The notes under the pieces: model-generated
The model's input: the letters and a program-made list of their open reading frames with translations, nothing else
The model's database searches: none
Told to the model about the DNA's origin: nothing
NCBI GenBank assembly: GCA_011319805.1
Contig: SJRY01000050.1
Span: 868,001-932,000 of the forward strand
Direction of reading: 5' to 3'
DNA length: 64,000 nucleotides
Source: Macrocybe gigantea
Taxonomy: Eukaryota; Basidiomycota; Agaricomycetes; Agaricales; Callistosporiaceae
Shown: positions 43,957 through 57,216 of the stretch, one piece after another
Layout: every line of letters starts with the position of its first letter
Position numbering within the stretch: position 1 is the stretch's first letter
Program-made: the position numbers and the translations under genes

Positions 43957-46900
43957 ATGTCTGAAGGTGCGGTAGATACCCCTGCTCCCCGGCGATCCCA
44001 GAGGGAGAAGAAACAAGTAAAGCCGTTTGTTTCGGGTGAGACCTATTCATTCTCTCATTATTCACCCTTGAAGCACTGAAGAATTCCGCACTGTGCAGTT
44101 TCCAACAAGCCTAGCAAGCGGAAGCGCCGTATCAGCGATACAGAGGACGAGGCACGACGCGAATCGGAACCAGAAGACCAGGGAGACGAAGAAGATAAGC
44201 AGGACGACGCTGATGACGCCGACTCGGAGGCGGATGATGATTCACCAAGACCCAAGGTTTCAACGCGGAAAGCCAAGGGCAAACGCGCTGCCAAATCCAA
44301 GGATGCGCCCCCTGCGAAGAAACCGCGCATAACGAAAATTGCCGAATCTAAAAAGCCCAGGCCGACAACCAAAAAGGCTAGGAAACCCAAGGAAGGCGAT
44401 GACACTTACGACGCGACTCAGGTCGCTAAGGACACGAAGATTTCTGCTGATAACCCTCTCTTCAGTGCGTCGAACGTCCTTATCCTTCGTCGTTCAATCA
44501 TGCTAACGGTCCACAGATGCAATAATGAACCCTCTGCCGCCCTCCAGTCGACCACGGAAGACTGGTTAGAGTCACTCCAGCAAGCAGGCGGCGCTGCCCA
44601 AGCAGAACTGATTAACCTTGTCTTGAGATCATGCGGCTGTAATGATTCGGTCAACTCTGATGAAGTCGTTGACTACGACGGAGTGCTTGACATGCTAGAT
44701 AACTTCACAGAAGCGCTCAAACAAGTACGTCGCTTCGCCTATATAGGAGATTTCTGAAGCACTCAACGAGACACCACAGGAAAACTCCCCCATATACCCT
44801 TTAACGTCTAAATTACCCATTTTTAAGAGATTCCGCAAGTCTTTATCAGAATTTATTGAACGCCTCATAAGCTCGTCTGCCGAACTGGGTGTCCTGTATA
44901 CCTCGGACATGATGGCCACCTTGCAAACCTGGGTCGTCGCCATGTCCTCATCCCAGATACGCAGTTTCCGCCATACCGCCACGGTCGTTGTATTGGAGGT
45001 TGAAACTGCGCTATGTGATGTAGCAGCATCAGTGGAGAAGGAAGCCGAGGTTGTCGGCCGTCAGCGTGCAGGAGAAAAGAAACGCAAGGCGACGAACAAG
45101 GGTGGAAGTGCCAGGGATAAGGAGCTAGAGGCAAAGGCTCAGGAGATCAGGGAACGTCGGACGAAGCTTGCCGAATTTCTAAAGGAATTCGTCGACGGGT
45201 AAGCCTTTTACAAATCGACTGATTAGGTGTCCTGCTTACCTGCGTTCTCCAGCGTGTTTGTGCACCGTTACCGTGACTTGGACCCGAACATCCGGGCAGA
45301 GTGTGTACGAGCTATCGGACTGTGGTTCAAGAAGTATCCCGGACACTTCCTGGATGCCACATACTTGCGCTATGTCGGATGGGTGCTCTCAGATTCCAAT
45401 ACACACGTTCGGCTAGAAGCTGTCAAGTCGCTGTCCGGCGTTTACGAGCAGACCGAGTACATTGGTTCCTTGAACCATTTCACCGAGCGCTTCAAGCCTC
45501 GCCTCATCGAGATGGCCACATGCGACACCGAACTGTCAGTCCGAGTCGCGGTCATCCATGTACTGAGCGCCATCGATGGCCACTCGCTTCTTGAAGACGA
45601 GGAACGTGAGAAGCTCTGTCTCCTGATCTTCGACGAAGAGGCCCGAGTGCGCCGCGCCGTCAGCCAGTTTGTCAAGGGCGTCTGGGAGGAAGCGGTAGAC
45701 GAACGCTTGGTGGGTAGGAGCAATGTCTCCGACGACGACCGCAGGCGAGCGGGCTTAAAGGCCCTCGCAGTCCTGCTTGTGAAATGGGGCAAGGCACTGG
45801 ATAAATTGTCTGGTGACGCTAGCTCGGACAACGGGGATGTTATCGGAGAGAGTCAAGGCGTAGAAGGCGGTTCGCGGTCAGCCAGGAAGAGGGTGGAGGT
45901 TCTCTCCCTAGTCTCTGCGGATCAAAAGAGCCGTGTGACCCTGGCCGTCGACGCTCTTTGGGACGACATTGAATCTATTCGGGGTTGGCAAGAGTTGCTT
46001 GATCTGCTTTTGCTCGATCATTCTGCGGCAGAGGGAGGAACTACAGCTTCGAGATCGCGAGGCACACGGGCAAACGGAAAGACGCGCTCGAGGAATCAAT
46101 TGTGGATGAGGCTTGGGTTACAAGAGGAAGAAGAGAGCATTCTACTGGAAGTCCTTGTTGCTTCGCTCCGCCGAACGAAGTTTGAGGCAGCAGTTCTCAG
46201 CAAAAAGGTGGAGTGCAAATGTTCACAAGTCTAACAATTTAGCCAAATGCTGATACATACCACATGTGCATGACAGGGAGAAGAAGAGAATGTTGTGAAT
46301 GATATCACCCGAGAGTTGATCAAAGGTCTACCGAGATTGTTCATCAAACATCAGACGGACCAAAGCCGGATTGTTGAGGTGTTGTCAATACCGTCTCTCA
46401 TGAATCTAGATCTATATCTAGAAATGAGAATGATCACAGTACGTCGCGGACTATTGTTGCTAGCCCTGTGGTTGAGACGAACGACATTCCGTCCAGGGGT
46501 ACGCCAACCTGTGGGATGACGTGACGAAGCAATTCTTGTCCCACTCATCGCCGAGAGTGCTGTCTCATGCTATGTCGGCCATCCGTTGCTTCATGGATGC
46601 CACTAGCCTGTCAAACACGAACAATGCGAAAATCTTGGAACTCGAAGATGAACTATCCACGCTTCTGCATGATGTCATCGCCGGTAGAGAGGAGATAGAA
46701 GTCGCTTCGTTCACGGAGGACGAGGTGCTATCATTAGGTGCCATTTGCACAAGATTGGCAGTTCTTTCCGGGACGCGAAATCTGACAGGTTGGATGGAGG
46801 AAGAAGAAGGCGGCAAGCAGAGCAGTGCCTGGAACATTCTCAGCGCACTTGTTGACCGAGGGAGACTTGGATACAAAGAGGAAGAAACAGTAAGTCATTC

Positions 46901-48932
46901 ACTATGTGTCTATTATTCCTGGCACCTCACAATAAATCGTGGATTACTTAGATGATCGTGCAAGCTCTGAATGTCTTGACCTTGCATATCATGTGGAAAG
47001 CCAAAGCGTTGACGATCAGTGCGGAGCCAACGGCCGATGAGATCAGGTACAAGGAGAGCCTCGTTGACCAGCGTGCGACGTTGCTTGAGAAGCTTGTCGA
47101 ATACGCGATTGGAACACAATCAAACACCGTAGATGGTGTGAAGAGAACGGTAACGTACCCGCATTATGGCGATCAATGTCGTTCGTTGACAATGACTTTT
47201 TTTTCAGGCCTTCAAGCATCTGTTGGATCTCCATGTCCTGTTCTCACCGTCACACTCGGACGATGCGGACATCATGCCGATCGCATCAGTGTCTTTGACG
47301 CTTGATGATGAAGTTCAATATCGCTGTGCGGGGTATATTCAGGCCGAAATAGAACGTTATGCCGAATCTCTTCATGGTGGAGCTGTGCGGCCTGAAGAGC
47401 ACAGAATAGCGATACCGAGAACAGCAGCGAGGAAGAGAGGGGTGATAAGGATGGTGGTGCTGCTGAAAAGAGAAAACGGTCTCCCAAAGCTGGTCGCAGG
47501 CTCAAGGTGAGTCGACACCCATACCACATTTATCCTTCGCCAACTCATCCATTCCTAGACTGGCCCGTCTCCCAAGCTGCGTTGGAGCAAGAGTACCTCT
47601 TTATTGATGTAGTCTCTACTTTTTTGCGGGCTATTCGCGCAGGCACCCTCCATATCCGTCATGGCGCTGTTCTCCTGGCTCATTACGGACGACTGGACCG
47701 ACCTTCGATGTTTGTGCAAAGGTGGTTGTCGATATCCTTCGCGAAGAGGGCATGATGAAGAACAAGGGAGAATTGGTTGTAGCCATCCTCACTCAGGCAC
47801 TGCAGGAGGTACGGTGTCGTCTTGCTCAAACACCTACGAGCGTCGCTAATGGGAACATCGTAGGCATTCACATTGTACTTTGACGGCCTCGTGGCTGACG
47901 AGGACAATGCCTACCATCTGTCAAAAGTCCTCTCCAGTTGCTTCGTAATACGTGGTAGTCAGCTGTCGGTCGTTCGGCGCCTCGATCCCCAATACGTGAT
48001 CCAAATTCACACCGAGCTGTTGTCATGGATCGTCAAACGTCTAGACACCTATCAGAAGAACAAGAACAAGCGATCGCTCAAGCAGTCTATTGCGTTTTTC
48101 AGAGTCCTGGTACCACTTTTGTCCACGATACAGAGCCGAGATGCTCTAACAATGCGAGTCCTTGTAGTCCGTATACTATTCTACCCTCCTGACATTCGTG
48201 ATCAGCAAAGCGCATGTGGAGCAACTCCTGGCTGAGGCGAACATTCAAGTCCCGCCTACGAGCAAGCTTTGGGAGCCCCAACGCGCATACGAGAAGCGCT
48301 TAACAAATGCCATGACCAAAGACAAAGGTTCGTGTAACTCATGAATACAGCTTCAGTTCCCCAAGACCGAAACCTTCTCCAGTACCTAAACCACGCAAGG
48401 CTTCGGAAAGGCAGGCAAAAACGCAGCGACAAGCGATGAAGATGACACCGATGGCGCAGGTTTGGCGGAACAATCCGCCGATGAAGCTCCCCGTCCGCCA
48501 CCTCGTCGCAGCGCCCGTAACCGTCCTGCTCCTGCTCCTGCTCCTGTCGAAGACCAGGACGAAACGCAAGGCAATGCTATTCCGACTACGCCCAAAGCTC
48601 GACCACGGCCTCGGCCGGTGCGTCGCGGTTCTGTCCCACCCGACAAATCCCCTGCCCTCGCTGGAGAACCACCTGAAGTCGAAAGGACTCCGAGACGTTC
48701 GACCAGAAACACGCCAACTTTGGCGGAATCAAACGAAGTTAATGGCCATGACCTCGTGACTCCGAAACCTAACCGTCGGAAACGCGCTAGAGAGGAGGCA
48801 GAAAACCAGGAAGGGACTGGTGAGAATAACCCTGCTTCCAGGCCTGGGTCTAATTCACCAGGCTCAACCCACTCACGGCAACCTACGCCACCTGTTGACC
48901 TTCAGTTCCGCAAGAAGCGAGTTCGCCATTAA
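43957..48932 (+). CDS. SCC3: Cohesin subunit Scc3/STAG (Psc3-like)
   Basis: Scc3 binds the Scc1 kleisin and DNA and is needed for sister-chromatid cohesion. ATG 43957 (MSEGAVDTPAPRRSQREKKQ) opens a basic/acidic tail (KPSKRKRRISDTEDEARRES). The STAG domain runs from NPLFNAIMNPSAALQSTTED to TSKLPIFKRFRKSLSEFIER. The stromalin-conserved domain follows: EFVDG joined to VFVHRYRDLDPNIRAECVRA, then IGLWFKKYPGHFLDATYLRY and VGWVLSDSNTHVRLEAVKSL. HEAT-like helices continue, with LEQEYLFIDVVSTFLRAIRA near 47590. The C-terminus is disordered and basic, ending VDLQFRKKRVRH at 48930-48932. More than ten introns are implied. Between 47376 and 47436 the frame changes; a 59-nt intron with weak splice sites could explain it, or a one-base error. 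Confidence 0.88.
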
Positions 48933-49225
48933 GAGGACGTTTACCTTGTTTCGTTACTAACCTTATTCCTTAATTTTCATGCTTTCGGTGGGTACCTTGG
49001 AGTGTATACGTTCGATTACTGATATGTATTACTGTACGGACAAGCGTAAACGAGACTAGCTCTTTCGTGCGACGAAGCAAAAGACACATGAATGACTAAT
49101 AATGCAAATGTAAGGAGTGACTTGATTGAAATCAAAGCAGGGTAAAACAAGGGAACGAATAAGTTAAAGATTGAGCAATGAGATGTCCCATGAGATCGTT
49201 GCGGTGGAAAGTCTGAGTAAAATTT
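48933..49225. other. Convergent 3' spacer
   Basis: About 290 bases between two converging genes, AT-rich. No other feature. Confidence 0.5.
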
Positions 49226-52200
49226 TCATATCCATCCTTCTCTATCGGATGTCAGAATGATGCTGACATCGGCCGTTAGGGCGTTGTAGTTGTCGGGTGG
49301 CGGGGCTGCGCCAGGTAGCGAAGCGCGGCGACCCAGGCGCGGCGCCTCAGTCGGAGGCGAGACAACGTACGGAGTGGTCTCTCCCTCGTTATGCAATCCA
49401 ATCACAGAGCGCGATCGACGAATCCGACCGTCGCTGAGCGACAGACCCAGCATCTCATACAGCTCCTCCTGAGCGTGCACCATCGCCCTGGTCTCCGAGT
49501 TGGGCGTCAGACCAGCTGTGGAGATTGCCTGCTCAAAACATGAGATGAGCGCATGATCTACGCAGGACAAAGAAGACTGAATGTTGCCCACCGAAGAGCT
49601 TCGCAAAGCGATGTCCGTGTTGATGTCCCGGGGTCTGTGGCGCGGGATGGGAGGGACGGGCGGAATGTCATCGGAATACACTGTATTTCTCGCGCTCGAG
49701 GGGCCCCTGCCGGCGCTGCTCGCAGACGAACGACGGCTGACGCGCAGGCCTGCCCTCGACGCCCTGATGCTCGACTTGCGCACGGCCACGACACGGCTGG
49801 ACCGGTTTGCACTGTTAGGCGACTCCACCCTACCATACAAATCATCGTAATCATGCGCGACGTCCTGCGCGAGCTTCCACGCCTCCTCACGCTCTGCTTC
49901 CAGCGCAACGACCTGCTTGCGGAGCTCCTGCGCCTCCGCAAAATGCTCCAGAAACCGCTTGTTGAGCTTCCGCAGCGCCATAGACAGAGCGCTCGCCGAG
50001 TGCACCTGCAACAGGACCTGTAGCTGCGCGATCTGTTCATCCGTGCTGTGCAGCTCTTCTGCATGCCGGTCCAGCGTCACCGTCAGCTCCTTGAGGTCCT
50101 CCGCCACCCGGGCCGCCGAGTAAGTGTCCGAGTTCTCTAAGCACATGCTGAGAACCTCCAGCTGGTACGCGCGCCTGCGCGCCAGCGTCTTGTACCGCAC
50201 CTTGATGTCATTGCGCTGCGTCTCTAGCCTCTCAAGCTCCTCTGGGATCTCCTTTTCATACGTCTCAAGATGTAGCAGCCGGATGGAGGACGTCTCAGCG
50301 GTCTGTTTAATGGCCTTGGACACGACCGCCTGAAGCTGCGCGGACGTGAAGGTCCACTTGGCCGCGTCCATCGTATATCCTTTCCATCTGATCGGCGGCA
50401 TTTGAAACTTGATTGGCGGCATCTGCGTCGTGCTGGGCCGCCTTGCGCCACTGCTGCCCGTTGGCAGGTTGCTTGCCTGCGACGAAATCGACCCGTTCCT
50501 GTCCCTTCCCACACCAGGTATGTTGCTCGGCCGACGCGGGCCCACAGGGTGCCTCATCCGCGTGCGGCGGTTTACGCCTTGGTTGGGCGACATCACAGGA
50601 TCGGGAATGGGCGCGCCTCCGCCTCCGCTGCTGCTACTGCTACTGCCGCCCCCGCCGACACCGTGGCTGCTGAAGCCGGGCGAATGGGGCTGGTACGGCG
50701 GGCTAAAAGCGAACGCCGGATCGTAGCTGTTGCCGGTCGAGGGCGTGCCTGCGTCATGAGCGACCCTGTCCTGAATCGCAGCGTGGTATGGCGGAGGAGA
50801 CCCAAATGTGTTGGAGATCGCAGCCTCATACGGAAACGACGAGTAGAGGGATGTAGTGGAAGGGTGCGTGCGGGAGAACGACTGTGGGGCGGCGGCCAGC
50901 CGATCGGAACCAGGAGGGAACGCGGGCGAGCCTGACGAGGAGCTCGTGTCGGGCGTGATGAGGGGTGTGTATACTTGGGGCAGGTCCACGGGACGGATCA
51001 TGGGAGCATCAATAGGGATGTCTGGTAGCGTCACTTTCGAACGGCTCTGTACAGGTTGGGAAGGCTCTATATGTTCTGAACGTGGAGACACGGGCGGCAG
51101 GGGAGGCGGCACAGATGGCACATGCGGCAGAACTGGTATCGTTATTGGTATCCTCTTATTCTGGGTATCTGTCATTTCAATCCCATTCGGGTCATTAGAG
51201 GGCGGACTTGTATAAGAACCCTGGCTTCCAGCGACGGAAGGCGGTCGACTGGACGGTATAATTCCACTGTAAATATCTGAAGATTCTGAAAAACTGCCCG
51301 CCGCGGAAGTGACGACATTTACCGCCGAAACGGTCGCGGGATCAGTCTCGACGGTTCGTTCGGTCGCATCGTTCAGTGGCAGCGCCGGCTCCGTCGGTGC
51401 CTGTGCAGGCGGCGATGCAGGTTTGGACGATTGCGTCGAACGCACGGACTGGGCCGACACAGAGTCGTCGCCGGAACGGACAGATGCTTTAGGTGAGGCA
51501 TTTGCGTTCCATCGTTCCTCTCCCTTCTCATCCGACTGGCGACCCATTTGAGGCGCATCCGGAGCAGGGGCGTTGAAAGAAGGCGGCGCAGGCTCCATGC
51601 TCTCCACCGGTCGTGCCTCTGATTGAGGGCCAGCCAGACGATCCGCGCCACCCGTCTCGCTTCTTTCCGGCTCCACAGAGTCACTCTCTCGTTGCTGTTG
51701 CTGCTGTGGTGGTGGCATGAGAGGCGGTGAAGGTTCGAGCTCCAGCTCGGGTTCAGGCGAAGGAGGCGGCGGTGGCATAGCATACGGGTGATTCGCGAGT
51801 CTAACCAGCCTGGTCAGACTCGCCTGCCTCGAGTGCCTCGCGCCATGCACAGACGTCGCCGCGCGCGTCAGAAGCACCTGCTGCGCGAGGCTGGGCATAA
51901 TGCTTTCCGGCCCCGTCGCCGCGGACAACAGGCGCGCCGACATGGGCGTCTGCGGCACGCCAAGCGGCGAGGCATACTCCCCCGATGCATGCGATTGCGC
52001 GTGTGAGGTCGAGAACGCGGACGCGGACAGGACGCCGGGCGAGGCCATAGAAAACGCAGGACTAAAAGCGCTCGGCGTCTCCGGGAACGTCTGCTGCATC
52101 TCCACCTCCGCGCCGCCGCCATCACTCGTCCCCGTCGAGGGTGTCTCTGCCGTTCCGTGCTCCGAAAGCGGGGTGACCATGATGCTGTACGACGCAAAGT

Positions 52201-54323
52201 CGCGTGAGTCGCGAATGACCTTGATGGGGCTCGGCGCACTCCCCGAGCGCTGCCTGTTGAAGATCGAGCTCAGAGGCGGCGGGGCGAGGCCGTTGTTACC
52301 GCTACTTTGGCCTTGCCGGTGCAAATCCGAGGCGGCGGCGGCGAGGGAGGTGGACAATGGGGCAGGTGAGAACTGGCGCGTAGGCGAGGGAGGCGGAGGT
52401 TGTGAGAACTGGATCGAAAATCAGAAACAGAGTTTGATTTGCGATTGCGTATGAGCATATACCTGCGTCGAACGAGGCCGTTCGCCTATGGGCAGCAGCG
52501 GCTTGTTCATGCTGTCGCGAGGCTTCGACAATGACATACGACGACCCACGTTCCAATCGACCATCACTGAAACAGCCAACGTAAGCGATCAGAGCCCAAA
52601 CCATGCTGTACAGTGCAACGTACCACCAGTGTTCGGAGACGCCAATACAATCCTCGGACTGGCGCCGCTTCTCTTCGACTCCCTCCGCTCGTCCCTCGAC
52701 GGCGCGGGCGAGGACAGCTGCGAGCTCGACTCTTCCGTGATGGGAGAGAACGGCAGACGGAAGCCGTTGTTCGTTTCCGCGACCTCGGGCGTGGTTGTGA
52801 ACGAATACAGATCCAGCACGTTGTCAATGTCGCGTGGCGAGTTGGGTGCGTCGAAGGGCTGCGAACGTGATGGTTGGGGAGGCTCGGCGTCGACATGGCG
52901 CGATGAGCCGTTGCGAGACGAAACGGAACCGCCCGAAGGAGCTGGGCTCGGTCCTCGGCTGGCCGTCCCCGTTGCATCATCTTCGTTCGAGGGTATTGGA
53001 GGGAGCGGAGGCGAGACAATGACATCGGGTTCATGCAGGGCTGAGTGCGAATCCTGTACATTTCCTCCCTCGGTAGGCGGTAGCGAAGCGGAGGGCAGCG
53101 CTGACGATTCGGGGTCGCGCTCCGAGTAAAAGCTCGGGCTACTGCTCTCCAAAACCTGCGTAGCCTCCTGCTGCTCCGGGTTCGTGTTGTTCCTCGCTTT
53201 GGACGACATGTAGAGCGCCTCGGCGTTGGGCGGGACAGGCGGTACGGGCGGTATGGTGTCTGGCTCGGGTGAGAGGACGAACTCCCCGCCGCTGACGGTT
53301 CTGTCCCGCCAGTAAGGCGAATGGACGAGCGCAAACTCGGAGCGCGGGAGAGTGGCCGAATCGGAGCGCGTGAGAAGCGAACCGCCGCTGCGATAGCGCG
53401 ACGCACGCGAGTCGCCCGAGAAGACGTATGTATTGCCGAGCAGCGCACGCGCAAGCGTCTGCCCCGAGATTGCAGAGGATTCGGGGGACGAGATCTGCGA
53501 CGTCGGACGGGAGACGTCTGTAGAGCGGACGACCTGCATCTTGGACCCGTGCAGGGTAGGGTTTGGGATTTTGATGGGGGAGGGTGCGTGTTTCTTGGGT
53601 GCGTTGGATTGCGGCTGTCCCTGTGGATCGCTAGATCAGTACTGATTGTGATGTGTCGAGCGACGATAATGGGTGGCTCGTTACATGCTGCGGTGTTACA
53701 TTTTCAGGAACGGCGACGTTCACAAAGGCAGAGGCCTACATCCAAGATATTTAGCTCGGAGACAGAGAGGAGAGCTGCGAAGCAGCACACACATCTAATT
53801 GCTGAATAACAGCCAGATAATCTTCCGAACTGCTGATCTCCAGGTCCTCGTCCGAGATGCCCTCATCATCGTCGAGCTGCACATCGCCATTCGAGTGCGG
53901 GGACCCATTCGCGGTCGTCGAGACGACGTACGGCAGCTGGCTGCTGCTGTCCGCGTCATTCCCTTTCCTGGCGACACGATCGCGATCGGCTGCCTCGGCA
54001 TCGAGCCTCGTCGAGCTCGAGTTGAGCATGTTCGGCGGAAACCAGTCCGCAAGGGGCTCTGGCTTGAGGTCGAGGTCCAGCATGACCTTGGGGAGGGTAG
54101 ACGGGCCCGCGGCGCTGCCGCCGTTGCTGTACTGATAACCATTATAAGCGACAGGAGGCTGGTGCTGCAGCGCGTCGGCATCGTTGATGTCGATGATGCG
54201 CGGCGAGGCATACGGATGAGGTGACGCAGGCGAGTTGAAGCGCCTGGCCGGGATAAAAGGAGACTTGGGCGCCTTGGTTTTTCGTTTCTGTCTGTAAGAT
54301 ATGAACGAAGAGAGGACGGGCAT
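49226..54323 (-). CDS. Very large Ser/Pro-rich protein with central coiled coil, about 1,550 residues
   Basis: Unknown function. ATG 54323 (MPVLSSFISYRQKRKTKAPK) starts exon 1. An intron of roughly 160 nt (donor GTGTGT after VIQQLD, acceptor before GGACAG) leads to GQPQSNAPKKHAPSPIKIPN and MQVVRSTDVSRPTS. Further introns between about 52450 and 52600 join the 1,043-codon last exon. Most of the protein is disordered, with proline motifs such as TIPPVPPVPPNAEAL and PPPLPPVSPRSEH that could bind SH3 or WW domains. The ordered part lies near 50400-49830: a domain beginning WKGYTMDAAKWTFTSAQLQA, then a long coiled coil (TYEKEIPEELERLETQRNDI through QELRKQVVALEAEREEAWKL). The C-terminus has a short helix, AQEELYEMLGLSLSDGRIRR. 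No catalytic motif or membrane segment is seen. It may be a cortical or cytoskeletal scaffold, which is a guess. It could be two genes if the exon joins are wrong. Confidence 0.65.
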
Positions 54324-55582
54324 TGGTAGTCCGCCAGAGCAATCTCTCAGAATCGAGTGTGCCTTGGCGTAAAGAAGAGGAAGAGGAGGAGCAAGTCCAA
54401 GATTGTCGAAAAGGACATTGACACGGATGGCAACGAGCACATGTGAGGGGATCAGAACAACTCGGTGGCTGTGTCATCACTCCTCTAACGTGTCGCAGCA
54501 CAGCGGGTTACAGTTCCGCATTTAATATCCTTTATGACAGAGCCTGCAGATGTACCAGGTGCAGGCCTTGAAATCGCAGGTCGTCGCTCACCGAAATCCT
54601 CATTTTTGAAAGACACGGACAAGATGACTTGGAGATGTCACTCGTTCCACATATCTACTCGACTATCATGATGAACATGGACACTGTCATCGTCCTATCA
54701 CCTGATTCCAGACAGAGGCCCCAACTGGCTGAAATTATCGCGTATCCCCTTTCATTCAACGGCCCAACATTTCTCATACGGTTTCAGAGCTAAAACGAGC
54801 ACTCTAACACTGAGCAATGGCCAATATCCATTTTCAAGAACGTCCAAGCAATGCTTATGGACATTGCCACCTGCATCATCATCCAAAGGTGACGGCAGGC
54901 AATTTCGTCGTCCAGGACAATGTTTGCATCCAATGTAGATCATCCACCCATCCGACTGGCACCGCGGGGGTGACGTTTCAGAACCCGCGGATGATGAAAA
55001 AAGATGAAAAAGCTTGCCCCTTTTGTCACATCGCTGACAAGTGTTTTACTTCCAGCCTTTTTTTCTGTTTAGCCCTTGCTGCGACATTGACGCCATACAT
55101 ACAGTACGTGCCGGTTGCCGTTTCTTCCAGGTCCTAGCTGCAGGAGTGACGCGGCTGTAGTTGTCTAATGCTCAAGGCGTCGAATACTCCTCAAATCCCC
55201 TTCGTCAAAACTTGCCTGTGGCCGTATCCAAAAGCGGATCCGATCACTGTTCTTCAGGTTAGAACCGCCTTGTGTCACCGTCCCTCGACTCTTAATGGCA
55301 CTTGCCACTTTACCTTGCCGTTAGCATTCGCGGGACCCTCTCGCTCCTAGAATGAAAAAAAAAAAATCATGGTTCTACTCGGCATCGCAATCTCGCCTTC
55401 ATGCGTCCACATCTCGTGCCTTGTCGCGGTTCAAAATTCTCTCCTTCCTTATCTGCACCCTTGTTTTTTTTTTGACTGCCCAATCCCCTCGGACAAAGCA
55501 AAAGCTAATCTGAAAAGAAACTCATCGAATCATTATCGGTAAGACTCATTTCGTATCCTTTTGTCTCTGTAGCGAATGCGCT
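54324..55582. other. Intergenic region, nothing recognised
   Basis: About 1.26 kb upstream of the large gene. Homopolymer runs lie near 55357 (A) and 55464 (T). No supported exon. Confidence 0.4.
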
Positions 55583-56086
55583 TTAGGCACCAGGGTTTGA
55601 GAACCAGCTGCCGTTCGTGAGCGCAAAGCTAACGAGAGCGGACGGGTAGATCTTGCCAGACTCGTCTTTGACAGCGTCGAGAAGTCCCCGAAGCCGCGTC
55701 ATATATCTCCCAAGCTTCACCCTATGGACGCCAGCCAGCAGAACAGAAGCCGTCACATCTCGTTGGCCGTTGTCGTAAACGCCTCCCACATGGGTTTCAA
55801 AACTGGCTAGAACGCGTGATGTCGGCGAAATGGAATCCTTATATGTGAATACCCTGAACCATAACGCACGAACAACGGACGAAATAAGCGGGGGCCCCTC
55901 GACCAAAAATTTTCCAAAAATGACGAACGCATATGGACGCAAGACGCAAGCGTTGAAGTGTCTTTTCAGGGTAGGATTAGCCAGTGCGTCGCGGTCCTGC
56001 ATGGGCGCGCGACCCGGGCTGCCCCACGATCTATTGTTCAAAGTCGAACGCGTCCCCCTTGTTGTTTTGGGGTTAGTGAGACCCAA
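55583..56086 (-). CDS. Possible unknown protein or gene remnant, 167 codons
   Basis: Open frame from a possible start at 56086 to a stop at 55583, with mixed composition and segments that look folded (PYAFVIFGKFLVEGPPLISS, SVLLAGVHRVKLGRYMTRLR, SALVSFALTNGSWFSNPGA). No family is recognised and no splice partner is evident. It could be a real short gene, the last exon of a larger one, or chance. A competing plus-strand frame covers part of it but is less protein-like. Confidence 0.3.
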   Translation of the reverse strand: MGLTNPKTTRGTRSTLNNRSWGSPGRAPMQDRDALANPTLKRHFNACVLRPYAFVIFGKFLVEGPPLISSVVRALWFRVFTYKDSISPTSRVLASFETHVGGVYDNGQRDVTASVLLAGVHRVKLGRYMTRLRGLLDAVKDESGKIYPSALVSFALTNGSWFSNPGA

Positions 56087-57216
56087 AAGAAAATAGTGCA
56101 GAATGTGTCTTCTTTCGCCTTTTTGCGGGTTTTGGACACGGGAGTGATGAGAAAAAACGCAGGTTCTGAAATGCGAGAGCAGGGCTCAGGTGACCAGAAG
56201 CAGACGTTGGCATTGGCGGTTGTTGTCACGAGGATGGGGATTCAATTATGTCTCTGTCAGGTGGGGGTGTTCTCCATCTTCCATGCAAACCTTGTCATAT
56301 TCGAATCTGAGAACCCAACAGTCGCAAAGTTCTGGCGTGTCGACGGAATCAGCTTCGTTTTTTTTTCTGTTCCAACAGAAAGTTGATGTCTCTCTTGTTA
56401 TGCTTTGATTGAAAACACTCGGGCCATCGACAATCTTATAAAATGACAATGCAAGGCTTACGGAATTGGCATCCAACAGTACCGTGCAGAAAAATTGAAG
56501 AAAACATCAGACGGATTTAATTGTTCCGAGTCTGTGTTCCGAGTCTGCTTCGAATTCCGAAAATCGACCAAACGCAATCTGTGCCCCCATTTTTTTTCAT
56601 TGATCGTGGGTTCGCCCAGCGCACGCGAGGGGAGTCACCGGTTAGCTGATGTCGAAATGTTCCAAGCAACAAACATAAACTGCATCAACTCTGTTCCCTC
56701 TCTCTTGTTTCTGTCATGCGGGTACCATGTGGATCATCGGCCGGTTAGCCGAGCGAAGACCGTTCCAGTCTGCGGCTAGGTTTGAGGTCACGGCCGCAAA
56801 CATCAGACGCGTCCGGACGGATTGGATATGATTAACAACATTTCGATTCCGCCACGGTGTCGGATATTCGGTGGGCGAGGAAACTCAAGAAAGGACAAAT
56901 TGTGTGATTTCGAGGTCCACGGTTGGTGAATGACGTTCGGCGCTCAGGCTGTTGTGTGTCCTTTTTTTTTTTTCTCCAAGGCACATAGGCAAGCGTCCAT
57001 AGCAACCGTCTGGATTATGCCTTGCGCCCGGCGATGCTGTAGCAGCGGTGCACCAAGAGTCCTATCTAAGCACAGAGACTCACGAAGGCCGAGCAGGATA
57101 GGGAAGACAGGGCATCAAGCGTCATGTGAGGTTGTCCGATTTTGGGCTGGGACGGGACGAACACTGTGCTAAAGGATAAGAGCGGCGAAAAGCTTAGTCA
57201 CAATAAGGTCGATTGC
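56087..57216. other. Left flank of the retrotransposon, nothing recognised
   Basis: About 1.1 kb of AT-richer sequence with T-runs (near 56359 and 56963). No supported gene, RNA or repeat. Confidence 0.4.

Noticed and set aside
51900..52454. Plus-strand 184-codon frame ending in a Cys-rich tail
   Set aside because: Antisense to the Ser/Pro-rich exon of the large minus-strand gene; no splice partner or domain.
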